A stretch of DNA of 64,000 nt from Nocardia albiluteola (GCF_018860155.1 NZ_JAHKNI010000016.1:62001-126000), one strand, 5' to 3'. Positions 1 to 8,188 are shown, counted from the stretch's first letter. Notes: a model not told the origin generated them from the sequence alone. Numbers and translations: made by a program.

Positions 1-6
1 CGAGGC

Positions 7-396
7 ATGGTGAATCCCGCTTTCCAGCATCGCGTGGTGACTACCTTCCAGCGGTATATCGGTAATCCGATGCTGCGCCGCTCGCCCGCGCAAACGCTGC
101 TCGAGACGACCGGCCGGGTCAGCGGGCAGCCCAGGCAGACCCCGATCGGCGGCGCCCGCGTCGGGAACTCGTTCTGGCTCGTCTCGGAATTCGGCGAGCG
201 ATCCCAGTACATTCGCAATATCCAGGCCGACAACCGGGTGCGGCTGCGGCTGCGCGGGCAGTGGCATTCCGGGACCGCACATCTGCTGCCCGAGGACGAT
301 GCGCGGGCGCGGCTGCGCACCCTGCCGCGCTACAACAGCGCGGCGGTCCGGGCCGTCGGCACCGACCTGCTGACGGTGCGGGTCGACCTGGACTAG
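7..396 (+). CDS. Ddn-like deazaflavin (F420)-dependent nitroreductase family protein
   Basis: A 129-residue protein of the actinobacterial Ddn/DUF385 split beta-barrel family, whose members bind F420 or related flavins and reduce quinones, nitro compounds or other acceptors. The family pattern is visible: a basic N-terminal helix (residues 1-28), a TTGRVSGQPRQTP-type segment around residues 33-46, a strand with GNSFWLVSEFG, and the segment around residues 63-82 that contributes to the cofactor site. The substrate cannot be told from sequence. The start at 7 follows a short CGAGG; the GTG three bases on is an alternative. A related protein with an added membrane segment lies at 47347. Family assignment is confident, F420 rather than FMN use is inferred. 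Confidence 0.8.
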   Translation: MVNPAFQHRVVTTFQRYIGNPMLRRSPAQTLLETTGRVSGQPRQTPIGGARVGNSFWLVSEFGERSQYIRNIQADNRVRLRLRGQWHSGTAHLLPEDDARARLRTLPRYNSAAVRAVGTDLLTVRVDLD

Positions 397-525
397 CGGG
401 TGCGGACGGATCACGGTCTGAACAAGATCCGCGTCAGACCTCCCAGCCTGCAACGATCTTGGTAACGTGCCTGGTGAATGGGCTTTCGAACCAGCAGTGC
501 AACTGGTGAACGAAAGGTTCCGGCT

Positions 526-1236
526 ATGGCATCACCGAACGAGGCACCACAGGGCGGTGAGAGCGACACCGCCCGGAACGTAGCCGTAGCCACGGTGGCC
601 GTTGCCATCGTCGGCGTCGCGATTCTGGTCGGGGTGCTGTTGAACCGGTCGAACAAGGATGTGCAACCCGCGGACTCCTCGACGCCGGCGGCCGCGACCA
701 CCCGCAATCCCTATGCCGCCGTCCCGGTCGCCACGGCCGGCGCCACCCAGCCCCATGCGGAGGGCGACGACTGCTCGCACGATCACGTTGCCATGCGCTG
801 GCAGCGACGCGAGGACAAGTGGGTGTGCGCGGCACCCGGGCTGGTCAGCGCCGACCACCGAGTCGGTGACGACTGCTCGCACGACGGTCTCCTCGCGCAC
901 TGGGTGATCGGCGCCGGACCGGCGTGGGCCTGCGCAACGATCCCGGCTCCGGACGCGGGTGCCGCCGCGCCGCCGCAACCCGCGCCGCAGCCGGTGGAGG
1001 CACCCGCCCCAGTGCCGCACCGTCCACCGCCGGTCGCCGAACGACCTGCCCCGCCGCCGGTGGCCGAACGCCCCGCCCCGCCGCCGGAAGCCGAACGCCC
1101 CGCCCCGCCGCCGGAAGCCGAACGCCCCGCGCCTGCCCCGGTGCCCCAGCCTCCGCCACCGCCGCCGCCGGTATTCCAGCTCCCCCCGATCCAGCTGCCC
1201 CCGATCTTCCCGCTGCCGCCCGCGCCGCGACGGTAA
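526..1236 (+). CDS. single-pass membrane protein with duplicated Cys module and Pro-rich tail
   Basis: No known function recognised. From the start chosen (ATG with GAAAGG 8 nt upstream, preferred over an in-frame ATG at 478) the 236-residue protein has a short polar N-terminus, one hydrophobic segment at about residues 18-40, and an exported or periplasmic-side remainder. Next comes a module seen twice, each starting GDDCSHD and ending with a Trp-x-Cys (residues about 85-108 and 120-145), so four cysteines could pair as disulfides. The C-terminal 90 residues are proline-rich with tandem copies of PPPVAERPA / PPPEAERPA. Such tails are common in wall-spanning actinobacterial proteins. It stands alone between the flanking genes. 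Confidence 0.7.
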   Translation: MASPNEAPQGGESDTARNVAVATVAVAIVGVAILVGVLLNRSNKDVQPADSSTPAAATTRNPYAAVPVATAGATQPHAEGDDCSHDHVAMRWQRREDKWVCAAPGLVSADHRVGDDCSHDGLLAHWVIGAGPAWACATIPAPDAGAAAPPQPAPQPVEAPAPVPHRPPPVAERPAPPPVAERPAPPPEAERPAPPPEAERPAPAPVPQPPPPPPPVFQLPPIQLPPIFPLPPAPRR

Positions 1237-1328
1237 TCGCGCAGGCCCGCGCTACAGAGGTCACCGCGGGCCTCCGCGTCGCCGAGGTAACCCGAGAGCC
1301 CACGCCACCGGCTCGGTAGGGTGCAGGA

Positions 1329-1976
1329 ATGCCCCGCGACCTCGCCGACCTGCCGTACGCTCGCTTTCTCGAAGCGTTCGACAGCGTGGTCGAGCCCGAC
1401 TGCGAGTACGAGAGCGTGCACCTGGACGGCCTCAGCATCGAGGCGCCGGACGCCCGCGGCGCGCGCTTTACCGAATCGGCGTTCACCACGGTCGATTTCA
1501 CCGGCGGCGCGATGAGATACGGCCGGTTCGATGACGTCTGGTTGCGCGCGGTCCGATTCATCGGGACCAATCTGGGCCAATCCGGCTGGCTGAACTCCGA
1601 ATTCGTCGAGTGCGCCCTGTCCGGCGTCGAGGCCGTCGGCGTGCAGCTGCGCCGAATCCGTTTCGAGGGGTGCAAATTCGATTCGGTGAACCTACGCAAC
1701 GCGGCCCTGCAGGACGTGACGTTCGCCGACTGCGTGCTGCGTGACACCGATTTCGCCGAGGCCACTCTGCGCCGCGTCAGCTTCCCGGGAACCCGCCTGG
1801 ACGGCATCACGCTGCACGGTTCGAAGCTGCAGGATGTCGACCTGCGCGGCGCGACCACCCTGGACCTGACCGCCGGGATCGACGCGCTGAAGGACGCGAC
1901 CATCAGCACCCCGCAACTGCTGGACCTCGCGCCGGCCTTCGCCCGCGCGGCGGGAATTATCGTGCGCGACAACTGA
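1329..1976 (+). CDS. pentapeptide-repeat protein
   Basis: A 215-residue protein with repeated A(D/N)LxX-like pentads (for example LRNAALQDVTFADC and LRDTDFAEATLRRVSF, roughly residues 90-165), predicted to fold as a right-handed quadrilateral beta-helix. Some family members (MfpA, Qnr) mimic DNA and protect gyrase; many others have no known role, and nothing here shows gyrase binding. The first 85 residues have looser repeats and the last 40 are helical. A TAGGGT hexamer at 1317-1322 lies exactly 6 nt before the ATG, so the mRNA is probably leaderless; the AGGA touching the start is too close to act as a ribosome site. Confidence 0.8.
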   Translation: MPRDLADLPYARFLEAFDSVVEPDCEYESVHLDGLSIEAPDARGARFTESAFTTVDFTGGAMRYGRFDDVWLRAVRFIGTNLGQSGWLNSEFVECALSGVEAVGVQLRRIRFEGCKFDSVNLRNAALQDVTFADCVLRDTDFAEATLRRVSFPGTRLDGITLHGSKLQDVDLRGATTLDLTAGIDALKDATISTPQLLDLAPAFARAAGIIVRDN

Positions 1977-2122
1977 AGCCGTTAGGCGTGCGCGGTCTTG
2001 TCGCCGTCCACGACCAGCTGCGCGCCGGTGAGGTAGGTGTAGTCCGGCGAGGCCAGAGCCAGGCTGAACTCCCGCCGGTTCCCGCGCTCGAATCCGGTGG
2101 GCCGCTGGCGGATTCGGCCGGA

Positions 2123-2761
2123 TCAGGCCGGAGCGGGCTCGGGGGTCCGCGGCCGGACGGTGGCGAAGCCCGGGAGCCACCGGTTGACCAGTGGGATCAG
2201 CAGATGGATGAGGGGGCCGATGCCGAATGCGTAGACGACGGTGCCGACACCGACACTGCCGCCGAGTAGCCAGCCGGTGAGCAGCACGGTCGCCTCGATC
2301 GAGGTGCGGATCGGCCACACCGACCAGCCGGTGCGGGCGACGAGGCCAGTCATCAGTCCATCGCGCGGGCCGGGGCCCATTCCCGCGCCGATGTACAGCA
2401 CGGTGGCGACGGCATTGAGGAGCACCGCCGCGGCCATCGCCCCGATCTGCAGGCCCAGGTTGTGCGGGTGCGGTAGCCAGCGCAGGCCGTTGTCCACCGC
2501 GACCGCGATCACCACCACATTGCTCACCGTGCCCAGTCCGGGCTTCTGCCGCAGCGGAATCCAGGCCAGCAGCACGGCGATTCCGGTCAGGGCCGTCACC
2601 GTCCCGAAGCTGACCGGCACATGCCGGGCGACGCCCTGATGGAACACGTCCCACGGATCCAGGCCGAGCCCGGCGCGGATCATCACGGCCATCGAGAAGC
2701 CGTACAGCCAGAGTCCGGCGTAGAGGGCGAGCAATCGGCGAAACAGCATAGCGGCAATCAT
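2123..2761 (-). CDS. YczE/YyaS/YitT-family integral membrane protein
   Basis: A hydrophobic protein of about 212 residues with five or so membrane segments. The family hallmark GLGLDPWDVFHQG follows the first membrane segment, and the second half carries GMGPGPRDGLMTG, the internal-duplicate counterpart. Family members are uncharacterised or implicated in amino-acid or drug export in a few cases; the substrate here is unknown. The open frame extends 26 codons upstream of the start chosen, but the membrane-segment arginines and family length favour the ATG at 2761 (or 2749). It is transcribed away from the trpS attenuator, with an inverted repeat in the shared region. Confidence 0.75.
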   Translation of the reverse strand: MIAAMLFRRLLALYAGLWLYGFSMAVMIRAGLGLDPWDVFHQGVARHVPVSFGTVTALTGIAVLLAWIPLRQKPGLGTVSNVVVIAVAVDNGLRWLPHPHNLGLQIGAMAAAVLLNAVATVLYIGAGMGPGPRDGLMTGLVARTGWSVWPIRTSIEATVLLTGWLLGGSVGVGTVVYAFGIGPLIHLLIPLVNRWLPGFATVRPRTPEPAPA

Positions 2762-2819
2762 GCGGCATCGCTGGACCTTTGAAACAGATCCAATCGGAGA
2801 CCACTGGACTCTCATTGGC

Positions 2820-2838
2820 TGACGAGTTCCGCTCGTCA
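2820..2838. promoter_or_regulatory. inverted repeat in the YczE-like/trpS divergent region
   Basis: TGACGAG-TTCCG-CTCGTCA is a perfect 7-bp inverted repeat with a 5-nt spacer. It lies ten bases upstream of the likely -35 element of the trpS leader and about 60 nt upstream of the YczE-like start. It has the size of a repressor or activator operator, but the regulator is not identifiable. Confidence 0.4.
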
Positions 2839-2847
2839 TTAATTCGG

Positions 2848-2876
2848 ATGACCGGGTGGAGGAGACCGGCTACCGT
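2848..2876 (+). promoter_or_regulatory. promoter of the trp leader / trpS transcript
   Basis: A -35-like ATGACC at 2848-2853, 17 nt spacing, and a TACCGT -10 at 2871-2876 put the transcription start on or beside the A of the leader-peptide ATG at 2883. A strong GGAGGAG at 2858-2864 is 18 nt from that ATG and would lie upstream of the transcript, so it is not the leader's ribosome site. Prediction only. Confidence 0.5.
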
Positions 2877-2882
2877 GGCCGT

Positions 2883-2921
2883 ATGCGGAATCGCCTGAGC
2901 ACATCCTGGTGGCTGCCCTGA
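2883..2921 (+). CDS. Trp leader peptide MRNRLSTSWWLP (attenuation control of trpS)
   Basis: A 12-codon reading frame, MRNRLSTSWWLP then TGA, with two adjacent TGG codons at 2907-2912. It precedes trpS by 120 nt and is followed by a strong terminator. Tandem Trp codons in a tiny frame ahead of a Trp gene are the hallmark of ribosome-mediated attenuation; such control is established for the trp operon and for an auxiliary Trp-tRNA synthetase gene of Streptomyces coelicolor. A ribosome waiting for Trp-tRNA at these codons would leave 2922-2928 free; one that reaches the stop would cover it. There is no ribosome site at normal spacing, so initiation is probably leaderless from the promoter at 2848-2876. 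Confidence 0.85.
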   Translation: MRNRLSTSWWLP

Positions 2922-2983
2922 GGGCGGCGCCGATTTCCGCGTGATCATTCACCCCGCGGCCGCCCGAGTCGGGCGGCCGTTTT
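2922..2983 (+). terminator. trpS attenuator: terminator hairpin with competing antiterminator
   Basis: The terminator is a perfect 10-bp stem (2957-2966 with 2970-2979, loop AGT) followed by TTTT at 2980-2983. GGGCGGC at 2922-2928, just after the leader stop codon, is a perfect 7-nt complement of GCCGCCC at 2959-2965 in the 5' arm of the terminator. The two pairings exclude each other. With Trp scarce, the ribosome stalls at 2907-2912 and the antiterminator can form, so trpS is read. With Trp plentiful, the ribosome sits on 2919-2921, masks 2922-2928 and the terminator forms. Confidence 0.8.
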
Positions 2984-3041
2984 CGCATCTGCGACACCGT
3001 GGCGTCCGGCCGAGCGGCATACTCTCGAAAGGACTCCCATC

Positions 3042-4019
3042 ATGTCTCGGCGCATCACCGGACTCACTCCCTCGGGGGAGCTGCATCTGGGCAACTACTT
3101 CGGTGCGATCAAACCCCTTGTCGACCATCAGGTTCCGGGGAAAACCATCACCTTCGTCTCCGACCTGCACGCGCTGACGCTCGATCACGACCCAGCCCAG
3201 GTGCGCAGGCGAACAATGGAATTCGCCACGATGCTGCTGGCGGCCGGGGTCGATCCCGAGCGCACGGTGCTGTTCGTGCAGTCCCACGTCGCCGGGCACG
3301 CCGAACTGCACTACCTGCTCGAATCCGCCACCGGATACGGCGAGGTGCGGCGGATGATCCAGTTCCGGGAGAAATCCCGCAACCGCCGGCACACCCGGGT
3401 GTCGCTGCTGACCTATCCGGTTCTGATGGCCGCGGACATTCTGCTCTACGACGCGCTGGAGGTGCCGGTGGGCGAGGACCAGCGCCAGCACGTCGAACTG
3501 GCTCGCGATATCGCCGAGCGCTTCAATGCCGCATACGGCCCGGTGTTCACCCCGCCCCGCATGGTCAATCCGCCGGTCGCGGCGCGCATCATGGATCTGA
3601 CCAGGCCCACCGCGAAGATGAGCAAATCGGTCTCGGCCGCCGGGTCGCTGCGGCTGCTGGACCCGCCGGAGGTGTTGCGCCACACCGTGATGCGTGCGGT
3701 GACCGATGCCGGTGACACGGTCGAGTACGACCCCGCCTACCGTCCCGGCCTGGCGAATCTGCTGACCATCCTGGCCGCGTGCACCGGCGAGGATCCGGCC
3801 CGCCTCGCCGGGACCTTCCGCGGCTACCGGCAGCTGAAGGAGGCCGTTGCCGATGCCGTTGTCGCCGTGGTCGAACCGATTCAGCGCCGGTACGCAGCGC
3901 TCGGCGAGGATCCCGATCAGGTACGGAAGATCCTGCGGGACGGTGCGATCCGTGCGGGGGAGATCGCGCGCGGCAGAGTGGACGAGGCGAAACGAGCGAT
4001 CGGGCTGCTTTCGGCTTGA
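3042..4019 (+). CDS. trpS: tryptophanyl-tRNA synthetase
   Basis: Cytoplasmic class Ic synthetase that joins tryptophan to tRNA-Trp using ATP. The 325 residues match the family's usual length. The HIGH-type motif appears as PSGELHLGNYFGA (residues 10-22) and the KMSKS loop as AKMSKS (about 191-196); the Rossmann core and the anticodon-binding helices toward the C-terminus are intact. GAAAGGA 8 nt before the ATG fixes the start. It is a single-gene transcript preceded by a Trp-codon leader and attenuator, so its expression should rise when charged tRNA-Trp falls. In S. coelicolor that arrangement marks an auxiliary, antibiotic-resistant synthetase; whether a second trpS exists elsewhere in this genome cannot be seen. 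Confidence 0.95.
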   Translation: MSRRITGLTPSGELHLGNYFGAIKPLVDHQVPGKTITFVSDLHALTLDHDPAQVRRRTMEFATMLLAAGVDPERTVLFVQSHVAGHAELHYLLESATGYGEVRRMIQFREKSRNRRHTRVSLLTYPVLMAADILLYDALEVPVGEDQRQHVELARDIAERFNAAYGPVFTPPRMVNPPVAARIMDLTRPTAKMSKSVSAAGSLRLLDPPEVLRHTVMRAVTDAGDTVEYDPAYRPGLANLLTILAACTGEDPARLAGTFRGYRQLKEAVADAVVAVVEPIQRRYAALGEDPDQVRKILRDGAIRAGEIARGRVDEAKRAIGLLSA

Positions 4020-4061
4020 AGCGGTGCGTCCCTGTCTGTTTCGAGGCGAGGTGTCGGCCGT

Positions 4062-4787
4062 TCAGAGCCCGGAAATGCCCGCCAGCTGGCCGATCCCGTC
4101 GGTGACGGCCATGGCGACCGCGCCGCCGACCACCACCCGCATGATCGCGCGGCGCGGGTTGCTGCCGCCGAGGCGAGCGCTGGTCCAGCCGGTCAGCGCC
4201 AGGGCGATCAGCACCGCGCCGAAGGTGACCGGGATCCGCCACGACACCGGGGGCAGCAGGATCGCCAGCAGCGGAAGCAGCGCGCCGGCGGTGAACAAGA
4301 TCGCGGAGGAGATCGCCGCCTGCCAGGGGCTGGTCAGCTCGGTGGGGTCCAGGCCCAGCTCCGCCTCGGCGTGCGCGGTGAACGCGTCGTGGGCGGTGAG
4401 CTCCCGCGCGACCTGGCGGGCGGTCTCGGGGGACAGGCCCTTGCCCTCGTAGATCTGGGTCAGCTCGGCGAGCTCGAAGTCGGGTTCCTCGGCGAGTTCA
4501 CGGCGCTCCTTGGACAGCAGGGCCCGCTCGGTGTCGCGCTGGGCGCTGACCGAGATGTATTCACCGGCCGCCATCGAGATCGCACCGGCGGACAGGCCCG
4601 CGATGCCCGCGGTCAGGATCGCCGAGCTGCTGGTCGTCGCGGCCGCGACGCCGACGACCAGGCCCGCGACCGAGACGATGCCGTCATTCGCGCCGAGCAC
4701 CCCGGCCCGCAGCCAGTTCAGTCGCGACGTCATTCCGTCGCCGTGGGGTTCGTGCGGATGCGTTCCGGTCTCGGAGTTCTCGTCCAC
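4062..4787 (-). CDS. VIT1/CCC1-family iron/manganese transporter (copy 1)
   Basis: A roughly 241-residue membrane protein of the vacuolar-iron-transporter family, which moves Fe2+ or Mn2+ out of the cytosol. The first membrane helix carries the family pattern LRAGVLGANDGIVSVAG; a cytoplasmic helical stretch with several Glu (ERRELAEEPDFELAEL, then EGKGLS) corresponds to the metal-binding domain; three further hydrophobic helices follow. The GTG at 4787 is chosen: TACCCT on the minus strand ends 7 nt before it, suggesting leaderless start, and the family N-terminus begins near there. The open frame continues to 4862. A close paralogue lies at 22702. Convergent with trpS. Confidence 0.8.
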   Translation of the reverse strand: MDENSETGTHPHEPHGDGMTSRLNWLRAGVLGANDGIVSVAGLVVGVAAATTSSSAILTAGIAGLSAGAISMAAGEYISVSAQRDTERALLSKERRELAEEPDFELAELTQIYEGKGLSPETARQVARELTAHDAFTAHAEAELGLDPTELTSPWQAAISSAILFTAGALLPLLAILLPPVSWRIPVTFGAVLIALALTGWTSARLGGSNPRRAIMRVVVGGAVAMAVTDGIGQLAGISGL

Positions 4788-4975
4788 GATGAGCAGGGTA
4801 AACCCGATCTGCGCGGAGGTCCGGTATCCCATTGTTTCCGCCAGGGGTGCGGTTCGTGTCACCCGGGTGGGATACCGCTGCGGTGTGGTGCGGCTGTTGC
4901 GCCGATCGACCGCGCGGTAGAGATCGGTAATTACCCTGAGGCGCCGGAGGCGATCTCGTCAGTAGCATCCGAAGG

Positions 4976-5617
4976 GTGGCGAATCCTCTTCTCACGCGAG
5001 TCATGTCCACCGTTGCCGGTCAGCTCGGGAATCCGCACGGTCCGCTGGGACGGGTGGTGGGCACGGTCCTCAATCGTGGCAACCGGTTCCTGATCGACGC
5101 GAGTATCGATGCTGCCGAGGTCGCGTCGGGCGCGGCCGCCGCCGATGTGGGATTTGGTGGCGGCGTGGGGTTGTCGGTGCTGCTCGAGCGGGTCGGCGCC
5201 GAGGGCACCGTGCACGCGGTGGAGCTGTCCCGGGAGATGCTGGCGGGGGCCAGGTCCCGGTTCACCCGGGAAATCGGACAGGGACGGTTGCGGGTGCTGG
5301 AGGGCTCGCTGACCGAGCTGCCGCTCGCCGATGCGAGCCTGGACTCGGTAATCACCGTCAACACAGTGTATTTCGTGCCCGAGCTGGATCGGGCCTGCGC
5401 GGAGCTGGCGCGGGTGCTGCGGCCCGCGGGGCGGGTGGTGATCGGCATCGGCGACCCGGACGGCATGGAGAAAATGCCGTTCACGGCCCACGGGTTCCGG
5501 TTGCGCCCGACCGCCGAACTGACCGCCGCGCTCGAACGGGCCGGGCTCACCGTCGAGCACCGAGTCGTGGAGAGGAAGCCGCTCCCCGGACATCTGCTCA
5601 TTGGCAGCCGGGCCTGA
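4976..5617 (+). CDS. class I SAM-dependent methyltransferase
   Basis: A 213-residue Rossmann-fold methyltransferase of the UbiE/Methyltransf_11 type. Motif I reads ADVGFGGGVGLSVLL (about residues 56-70), the acidic end of strand 2 is in VHAVELSREML, and the LRPAGRVVIG segment after motif III is typical. No second substrate-binding domain is present, so the substrate (small molecule, lipid or quinone) cannot be inferred. The start is GTG, with TAGCAT 7 nt upstream (leaderless pattern) and also a GAAGG adjoining it. Single gene, divergent from the VIT transporter. Confidence 0.8.
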   Translation: MANPLLTRVMSTVAGQLGNPHGPLGRVVGTVLNRGNRFLIDASIDAAEVASGAAAADVGFGGGVGLSVLLERVGAEGTVHAVELSREMLAGARSRFTREIGQGRLRVLEGSLTELPLADASLDSVITVNTVYFVPELDRACAELARVLRPAGRVVIGIGDPDGMEKMPFTAHGFRLRPTAELTAALERAGLTVEHRVVERKPLPGHLLIGSRA

Positions 5618-5749
5618 CCTCCGATCGAGCTGACCGGACTGCTCCGCTGCACGACTCCCCGCTCCGGTGTCCAACCCGTCACCTGTGCAAAATTTTTCGC
5701 CTCGCCGTCCAGCGACACTCGACCAGTGGTCGGCTCCGCGTGGCCCGCT

Positions 5750-6826
5750 CTATCGTCCCTGGGCGGTCGCCGAATCCATCTCTTGTGCAAGCGCATCGGT
5801 GAAGGCATCGACATCCTCCGGGGAGGTATCGAAGGCACACATCCAGCGGACCTCGCCGGTGCTCTCGTCCCAGATGTGGAACGCGAAGCGCTTGCGCAGG
5901 CGTTCGGTGACTTCCGATGGCAGCACGGCGAATACGGCGTTGGACTGGACGGACCGGGTGATGCGCACACCCTCGATCCTCTCGGCTGCCGCGGCCAGTC
6001 GCGCCGCCATGGCATTGGCGTGCACCGCATTTCGCCGCCAGAGATCGCCCGCGAGGAGCGCCTCGAATTGCGCGGAGACGAACCGCATCTTGGACGCCAG
6101 CTGCGTGGAGGACATACGCAGGTACTCGATGTCGCGGATCCGGTCCGCGTCCGGCACGACCACCGACTCGGCCAGCATCAGGCCGTTCTTGGTGCCGCCG
6201 AACGAGACGATGTCCACGCCCGCGTCGGTTGTCAGCTCGCCCAGCCCGGCGCCCAGATACGCTGCGGCATTGCACAATCGGGCGCCGTCGAGGTGGACCA
6301 GCATGCCCCGCTCGTGGGCATGGTCGCACAGTGTGCGAATCTCCTCGACCGAATAGCAGGTACCCAGCTCGGTGCTCTGGGTGATCGAGACGGCCAGGGG
6401 CTGGGCCCGGTGCTCGTTGCCGCGCCCCCACGCCTGCCGGTCGACGAGCTCGGGAGTCAGTTTGCCGTCCGGCGTGGCGACGGGATAGATCTTGATCCCG
6501 CCCACCTTCTCCGCGGCCCCGCACTCGTCGCCGTTGACGTGCGCCGACTCGGCCGTGATCACCGCGCCCCACCGGGGCAGCACCGCCTGCAGCGCAACGA
6601 CATTGGACCCCGTGCCGGTGCAGACCGGATAGAGCCGGGCACGCTCGCCGAAGTGGCGGGCGACGATGTGCTGCAGGCCCGTCGTGTAATCGTCCGCGCC
6701 GTAGGCCGGCTGGTGACCGCCGTTGGCCAGGGCCAGCGCCTCGAGCACCTCGGGGTGCACTCCGGCCCAGTTGTCGCTGGCGAAATTGCGCACGTCCGGA
6801 TCGTGTTTGCGCATCGCATCGGTCAA
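5750..6826 (-). CDS. threonine aldolase / beta-eliminating lyase family PLP enzyme
   Basis: Cytoplasmic fold-type I PLP enzyme related to low-specificity L-threonine aldolase, which cleaves L-threonine or allo-threonine to glycine and acetaldehyde. The N-terminus FASDNWAGVHPEVLEAL matches the family pattern, VHLDGARLCNAAAYLG carries the Asp that binds the PLP ring, and SFGGTKNG carries the PLP lysine. Length, about 358 residues, is normal. A TTG start at 6826 is proposed because GAAAGGA lies 7 nt upstream, whereas the first in-frame ATG at 6814 is 19 nt away; the open frame runs on to 6880 without a ribosome site. Confidence 0.8.
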   Translation of the reverse strand: MTDAMRKHDPDVRNFASDNWAGVHPEVLEALALANGGHQPAYGADDYTTGLQHIVARHFGERARLYPVCTGTGSNVVALQAVLPRWGAVITAESAHVNGDECGAAEKVGGIKIYPVATPDGKLTPELVDRQAWGRGNEHRAQPLAVSITQSTELGTCYSVEEIRTLCDHAHERGMLVHLDGARLCNAAAYLGAGLGELTTDAGVDIVSFGGTKNGLMLAESVVVPDADRIRDIEYLRMSSTQLASKMRFVSAQFEALLAGDLWRRNAVHANAMAARLAAAAERIEGVRITRSVQSNAVFAVLPSEVTERLRKRFAFHIWDESTGEVRWMCAFDTSPEDVDAFTDALAQEMDSATAQGR

Positions 6827-7024
6827 CGGAAGGTCCTTTCGTCCACGCCGGTCGTGGGTCGGTGCCGCCCGCACGGCCATGGGCGTTCCGGCGAGTCCGG
6901 CCCACGATCGGGCGTGTTGTCGGCGATCACCTCGGTGAGGGTACGCGCGTTGACCGGTCGAAAATGCACCCGCCGGGCACGTCGAGATGTGGTGTGGGCG
7001 GCCGCGGCGTCATCGGGATGTGGT

Positions 7025-8143
7025 TCAGGCGGTCGGCTGCGCGGTCGGACGCGGCACTGTCGTCCCGATCTCGGCCGAGGCCCGGACGGCATCGAGCAGG
7101 CGGTGCACGTGCACGCCGTGGGCGAAGTCCGGCACGGTGGTGGTGCCCGAGCGGATGTCCTGTGCGAGTGCCGCATAGAGTCTCGCGACGTTGCCGGCCT
7201 CGATGTCGAGGGGCGTGCTCGCGAGCGGATCCCGGTCCGGGAGCTCGGCCCAGGCGCCGCCGTCGCGGGCGCCCAGCAGCCGCAACTCGCTCATCTGCAG
7301 CCCGCCCGGGCCGTTCTCCCCGGACACGATCGCCAGATCACCGGCGGTGCCGCTGATTTCGATCCTGGTACGGCCGTCGGTGACCTTGGCGTCGTGGAGA
7401 TGGACCGACACCGGGACGCCGCCGCGCGTGAATGCGCTGAGCAGCAGCTGGTCCGGGCTGGTGACCTCGATGCCCGCGCCGGTCTCCGCCACGACCGCGC
7501 GCGGATGCCGGATCGCCAGGCGCGCCGAGACGTCGGCGAACTCGCCGACGAGGTATTCGACCGCGTCCAGCGTGTGCCCGCCACCGATGTCGACCATGCC
7601 CGCGCCGCTGCGGTGATCCAGCGTGTAGGCCGCCCACGCCGGTACCGTCCCGCCCGCGCGCAGCCCGCGAGCGGAATAGACGGTCGCTGAAATCAGCTGT
7701 CCGACATAGCCTTCCGATATCAGCTGCCGGGCGCGCACGATCGCGGGCGCATAGCGGGCCTGCAGGCCGACGGCGTGATGCACCGTCGTGGCCGCGGCGA
7801 GCTCGGCCAGTTCCGCCGCCGCCGCGGTATGCCCCGTGAGCGGCCACTCGCAGTAGATGTGCTTGCCCGCCGCCAGCGCCGAGCGGATCGGTTCCGCATG
7901 TGCCGGCGCCTTGATGGTGACGGCCACCAGATCGACGTCGGGTTCCTCGGCCAGCGCCCGCGGGTCGGTATAGGCGTGCTCGGCGCCGAAGAGACGGGCC
8001 GCCTCCCGCGCGCTCTCGGGGCGGCTGGTGGCGACGGCGGTGATCCGGAAGTCCGGAAGTGCCTGCAGCGCAGGAATATGCGCGCGTACCGCCCAGCCGC
8101 GGTCGGGGCTGGCGCCGATGATGCCCACTCGGATGGGGTCCAT
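7025..8143 (-). CDS. Gfo/Idh/MocA-family NAD(P)-dependent oxidoreductase
   Basis: A 372-residue two-domain oxidoreductase acting on a sugar, inositol or similar cyclic alcohol. The N-terminal Rossmann domain begins VGIIGASPDRGWAVRAHIPAL (first 28 residues), and EWPLTGHTAAAAELAELA (about 96-113) is the family's EKP-type segment with Trp in place of Lys. The C-terminal domain with GAGMVDIGGGHTLDA gives the usual substrate-binding sheet. AGAGGA 7 nt before the ATG supports the start. It is divergent from a TetR gene, with two operator-like palindromes between, so it is probably repressed by that regulator and induced by its substrate. Loss of the EKP lysine leaves catalytic details uncertain. 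Confidence 0.8.
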   Translation of the reverse strand: MDPIRVGIIGASPDRGWAVRAHIPALQALPDFRITAVATSRPESAREAARLFGAEHAYTDPRALAEEPDVDLVAVTIKAPAHAEPIRSALAAGKHIYCEWPLTGHTAAAAELAELAAATTVHHAVGLQARYAPAIVRARQLISEGYVGQLISATVYSARGLRAGGTVPAWAAYTLDHRSGAGMVDIGGGHTLDAVEYLVGEFADVSARLAIRHPRAVVAETGAGIEVTSPDQLLLSAFTRGGVPVSVHLHDAKVTDGRTRIEISGTAGDLAIVSGENGPGGLQMSELRLLGARDGGAWAELPDRDPLASTPLDIEAGNVARLYAALAQDIRSGTTTVPDFAHGVHVHRLLDAVRASAEIGTTVPRPTAQPTA

Positions 8144-8157
8144 GCCCGGTTCCTCTC

Positions 8158-8184
8158 ATAAACGGACTGTGCAAGTCCGTTTAT
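8158..8184. promoter_or_regulatory. TetR operator site 1
   Basis: ATAAACGGACT-GTGCA-AGTCCGTTTAT is a perfect 11-bp inverted repeat with a 5-nt spacer. It lies just upstream of the oxidoreductase start (8143) and 29 bp, centre to centre, from a second copy of the same motif. The divergent TetR gene at 8219 is the obvious ligand. Confidence 0.75.
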
Positions 8185-8188
8185 ACCT

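Noticed and set aside
1021..1140. Short tandem repeats considered as CRISPR
   Set aside because: They are in-frame codon repeats encoding the Pro-rich tail, with no spacers.
3020..3025. TACTCT hexamer just before trpS as a second promoter
   Set aside because: Its transcription start would fall inside the ribosome site of trpS; no -35 is visible.
5726..7690. 654-codon plus-strand open frame
   Set aside because: It runs through the threonine aldolase and oxidoreductase genes, which are clear on the other strand.
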